23,830 nt of DNA from positions 1 to 23,830 of the forward strand of contig NZ_ANIK01000006.1 of NCBI RefSeq assembly GCF_000347175.1, in the 5' to 3' direction. Shown piece by piece: positions 23,258 through 23,830 of the stretch (position 1 is its first letter; each line of letters opens with the position of its first letter). This stretch comes from Leptospira alstonii serovar Sichuan str. 79601 (GTDB taxonomy: Bacteria > Spirochaetota > Leptospiria > Leptospirales > Leptospiraceae). The notes under the pieces were generated by a model, which made no database searches, had not been told where the DNA came from, and worked only from the letters and a program-made list of their open reading frames with translations. Both the position numbers and the translations under genes were made by a program.

Positions 23258-23671
23258 ATGAAAAACTTAAAGATCGTTTATTCCGCGCTGTTGATCAGCT
23301 TAGTTCCGTTCGGCGGTTTTTTTGTGTTTCTTGCAAACTCGAACGGCGATTTACCCAGCGGCGGAATTATTTTGGGAGTTTCGATTTTTCTTTTACCGAT
23401 CTCCTGGTATGTCCCTTTGTTTTTCGCTAAAAAGAAAATGATTCAGGAAGATTTGGAACCGAAGGAAAAATTCCTGTCCTATTCTCAGTCTAAAATTTTT
23501 TCCGTGATTTTTTTGGAGTCGGGTTATATGGTCAACGGAGTCTTTTACTTCGTAACCGCCTCTCCGATCCATTGGATCGGAATGGGAATCTTTTTTGCGG
23601 GTATGTTGCTTTTATTTCCCAGGGAGAAAGAATTTTTTTCCCTCTATAAAACGAGGGAATTTCCGCCTTAA
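23258..23671 (+). CDS. Small integral membrane protein of unknown function
   Basis: From the ATG at 23258 this is a 137-residue protein with four hydrophobic segments: about 5-25, 35-55, 85-105 and 110-125. The last two are separated from the first pair by a charged cytoplasmic-looking loop (KKKMIQEDLEPKEKF). The C-terminus is polar. No family motif is recognised. It is divergent from the BASS transporter gene (195 bases between starts). The start is preferred over TTG 23219 because that codon sits in a -35 box. Confidence 0.7.
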   Translation: MKNLKIVYSALLISLVPFGGFFVFLANSNGDLPSGGIILGVSIFLLPISWYVPLFFAKKKMIQEDLEPKEKFLSYSQSKIFSVIFLESGYMVNGVFYFVTASPIHWIGMGIFFAGMLLLFPREKEFFSLYKTREFPP

Positions 23672-23773
23672 ATTATGCGAGTTCGGTTTAACCGATGCGA
23701 AAGCGATTGAAGTTGAACTCAGCAAAACACTCTCTCCTATGTTTCTTGTGTCAAGCCCTCCCGCTATTTTTTT

Positions 23774-23830
23774 TTACATAAGACCATATTGGGCTAATTT
23801 TCGATTTAATATATTTTCGGGCATAGAATT
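23774..23830 (-). CDS. Possible 3' end of a minus-strand gene running off the window
   Basis: From the right edge, the minus strand is open for 18 codons and ends at TAA (23774-23776), reading SMPENILNRKLAQYGLM at the end. The sequence is protein-like but too short for assignment. The region 23672-23773 shows no other gene, only a short palindrome around 23683-23695. Confidence 0.25.
   Translation of the reverse strand, partial: NSMPENILNRKLAQYGLM

Noticed and set aside
23683..23695. Terminator hairpin after the last membrane protein gene
   Set aside because: The palindrome TCGGTTTAACCGA has only a one-base centre and no T-run follows.

Overview
This window looks like a chromosome segment from a spirochaete of the genus Leptospira, probably the pathogenic clade. 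The first gene belongs to DUF1564, a paralogous family I know only from Leptospira. Lipoprotein-like leaders are frequent, and short repeats around GTAGGAACTCC are scattered between (and inside) genes. The core genes look richer in G+C than those of L. interrogans, so a higher-GC species is possible; that is inference, and no species is assigned.

Left part (1-9131): the 3' end of a DUF1564 gene; a minus-strand set (CDCGT-motif protein, lipoprotein and STAS anti-anti-sigma protein, the last two overlapping by 4 bases); two plus-strand genes (612-residue unknown; nitrilase-fold protein lacking its cysteine); a repeat-rich gap of about 550 bases; an exported ankyrin protein; a NylA-like amidase; a decayed DUF433/DUF5615 toxin-antitoxin pair; and a Uma2-type nuclease.

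Centre (9146-14437): a tight plus-strand gene string encodes a Gfo/Idh/MocA oxidoreductase with about 130 extra in-frame residues carrying the dispersed repeat core, an ABC1/UbiB-type kinase, lipoprotein signal peptidase LspA, a cyclic-nucleotide-binding protein and an AI-2E-type permease. Most junctions overlap or nearly abut, which suggests an operon.

Accessory island (14500-20418): this is the most striking part. A GTTAGGC core just after the permease gene opens a series of A+T-rich cassettes, all on the plus strand. Each is followed by a G+C-rich element of about 125-190 bases that, when intact, starts with an RYYYAAC core and ends with a GTTRRRY core. This is the architecture of an integron cassette array, but no integrase gene is present, so it resembles a CALIN (attC cluster lacking an integrase). 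The cassettes encode an Mrr-type restriction enzyme, a membrane-anchored SH3 protein, a PhzF-type enzyme, an MntA/HepT module, VapBC, HigBA and a truncated VapC. The enzyme and SH3 cassettes have 20-30 base leaders without room for promoters, whereas VapBC and HigBA carry strong internal promoters.

Right part (20472-23830): three minus-strand genes (EamA-type transporter, HEXXHXXGXXH putative metalloprotease lipoprotein, bile acid:sodium symporter-type transporter), a plus-strand membrane protein with a near-leaderless promoter, and possibly the 3' end of one more minus-strand gene.
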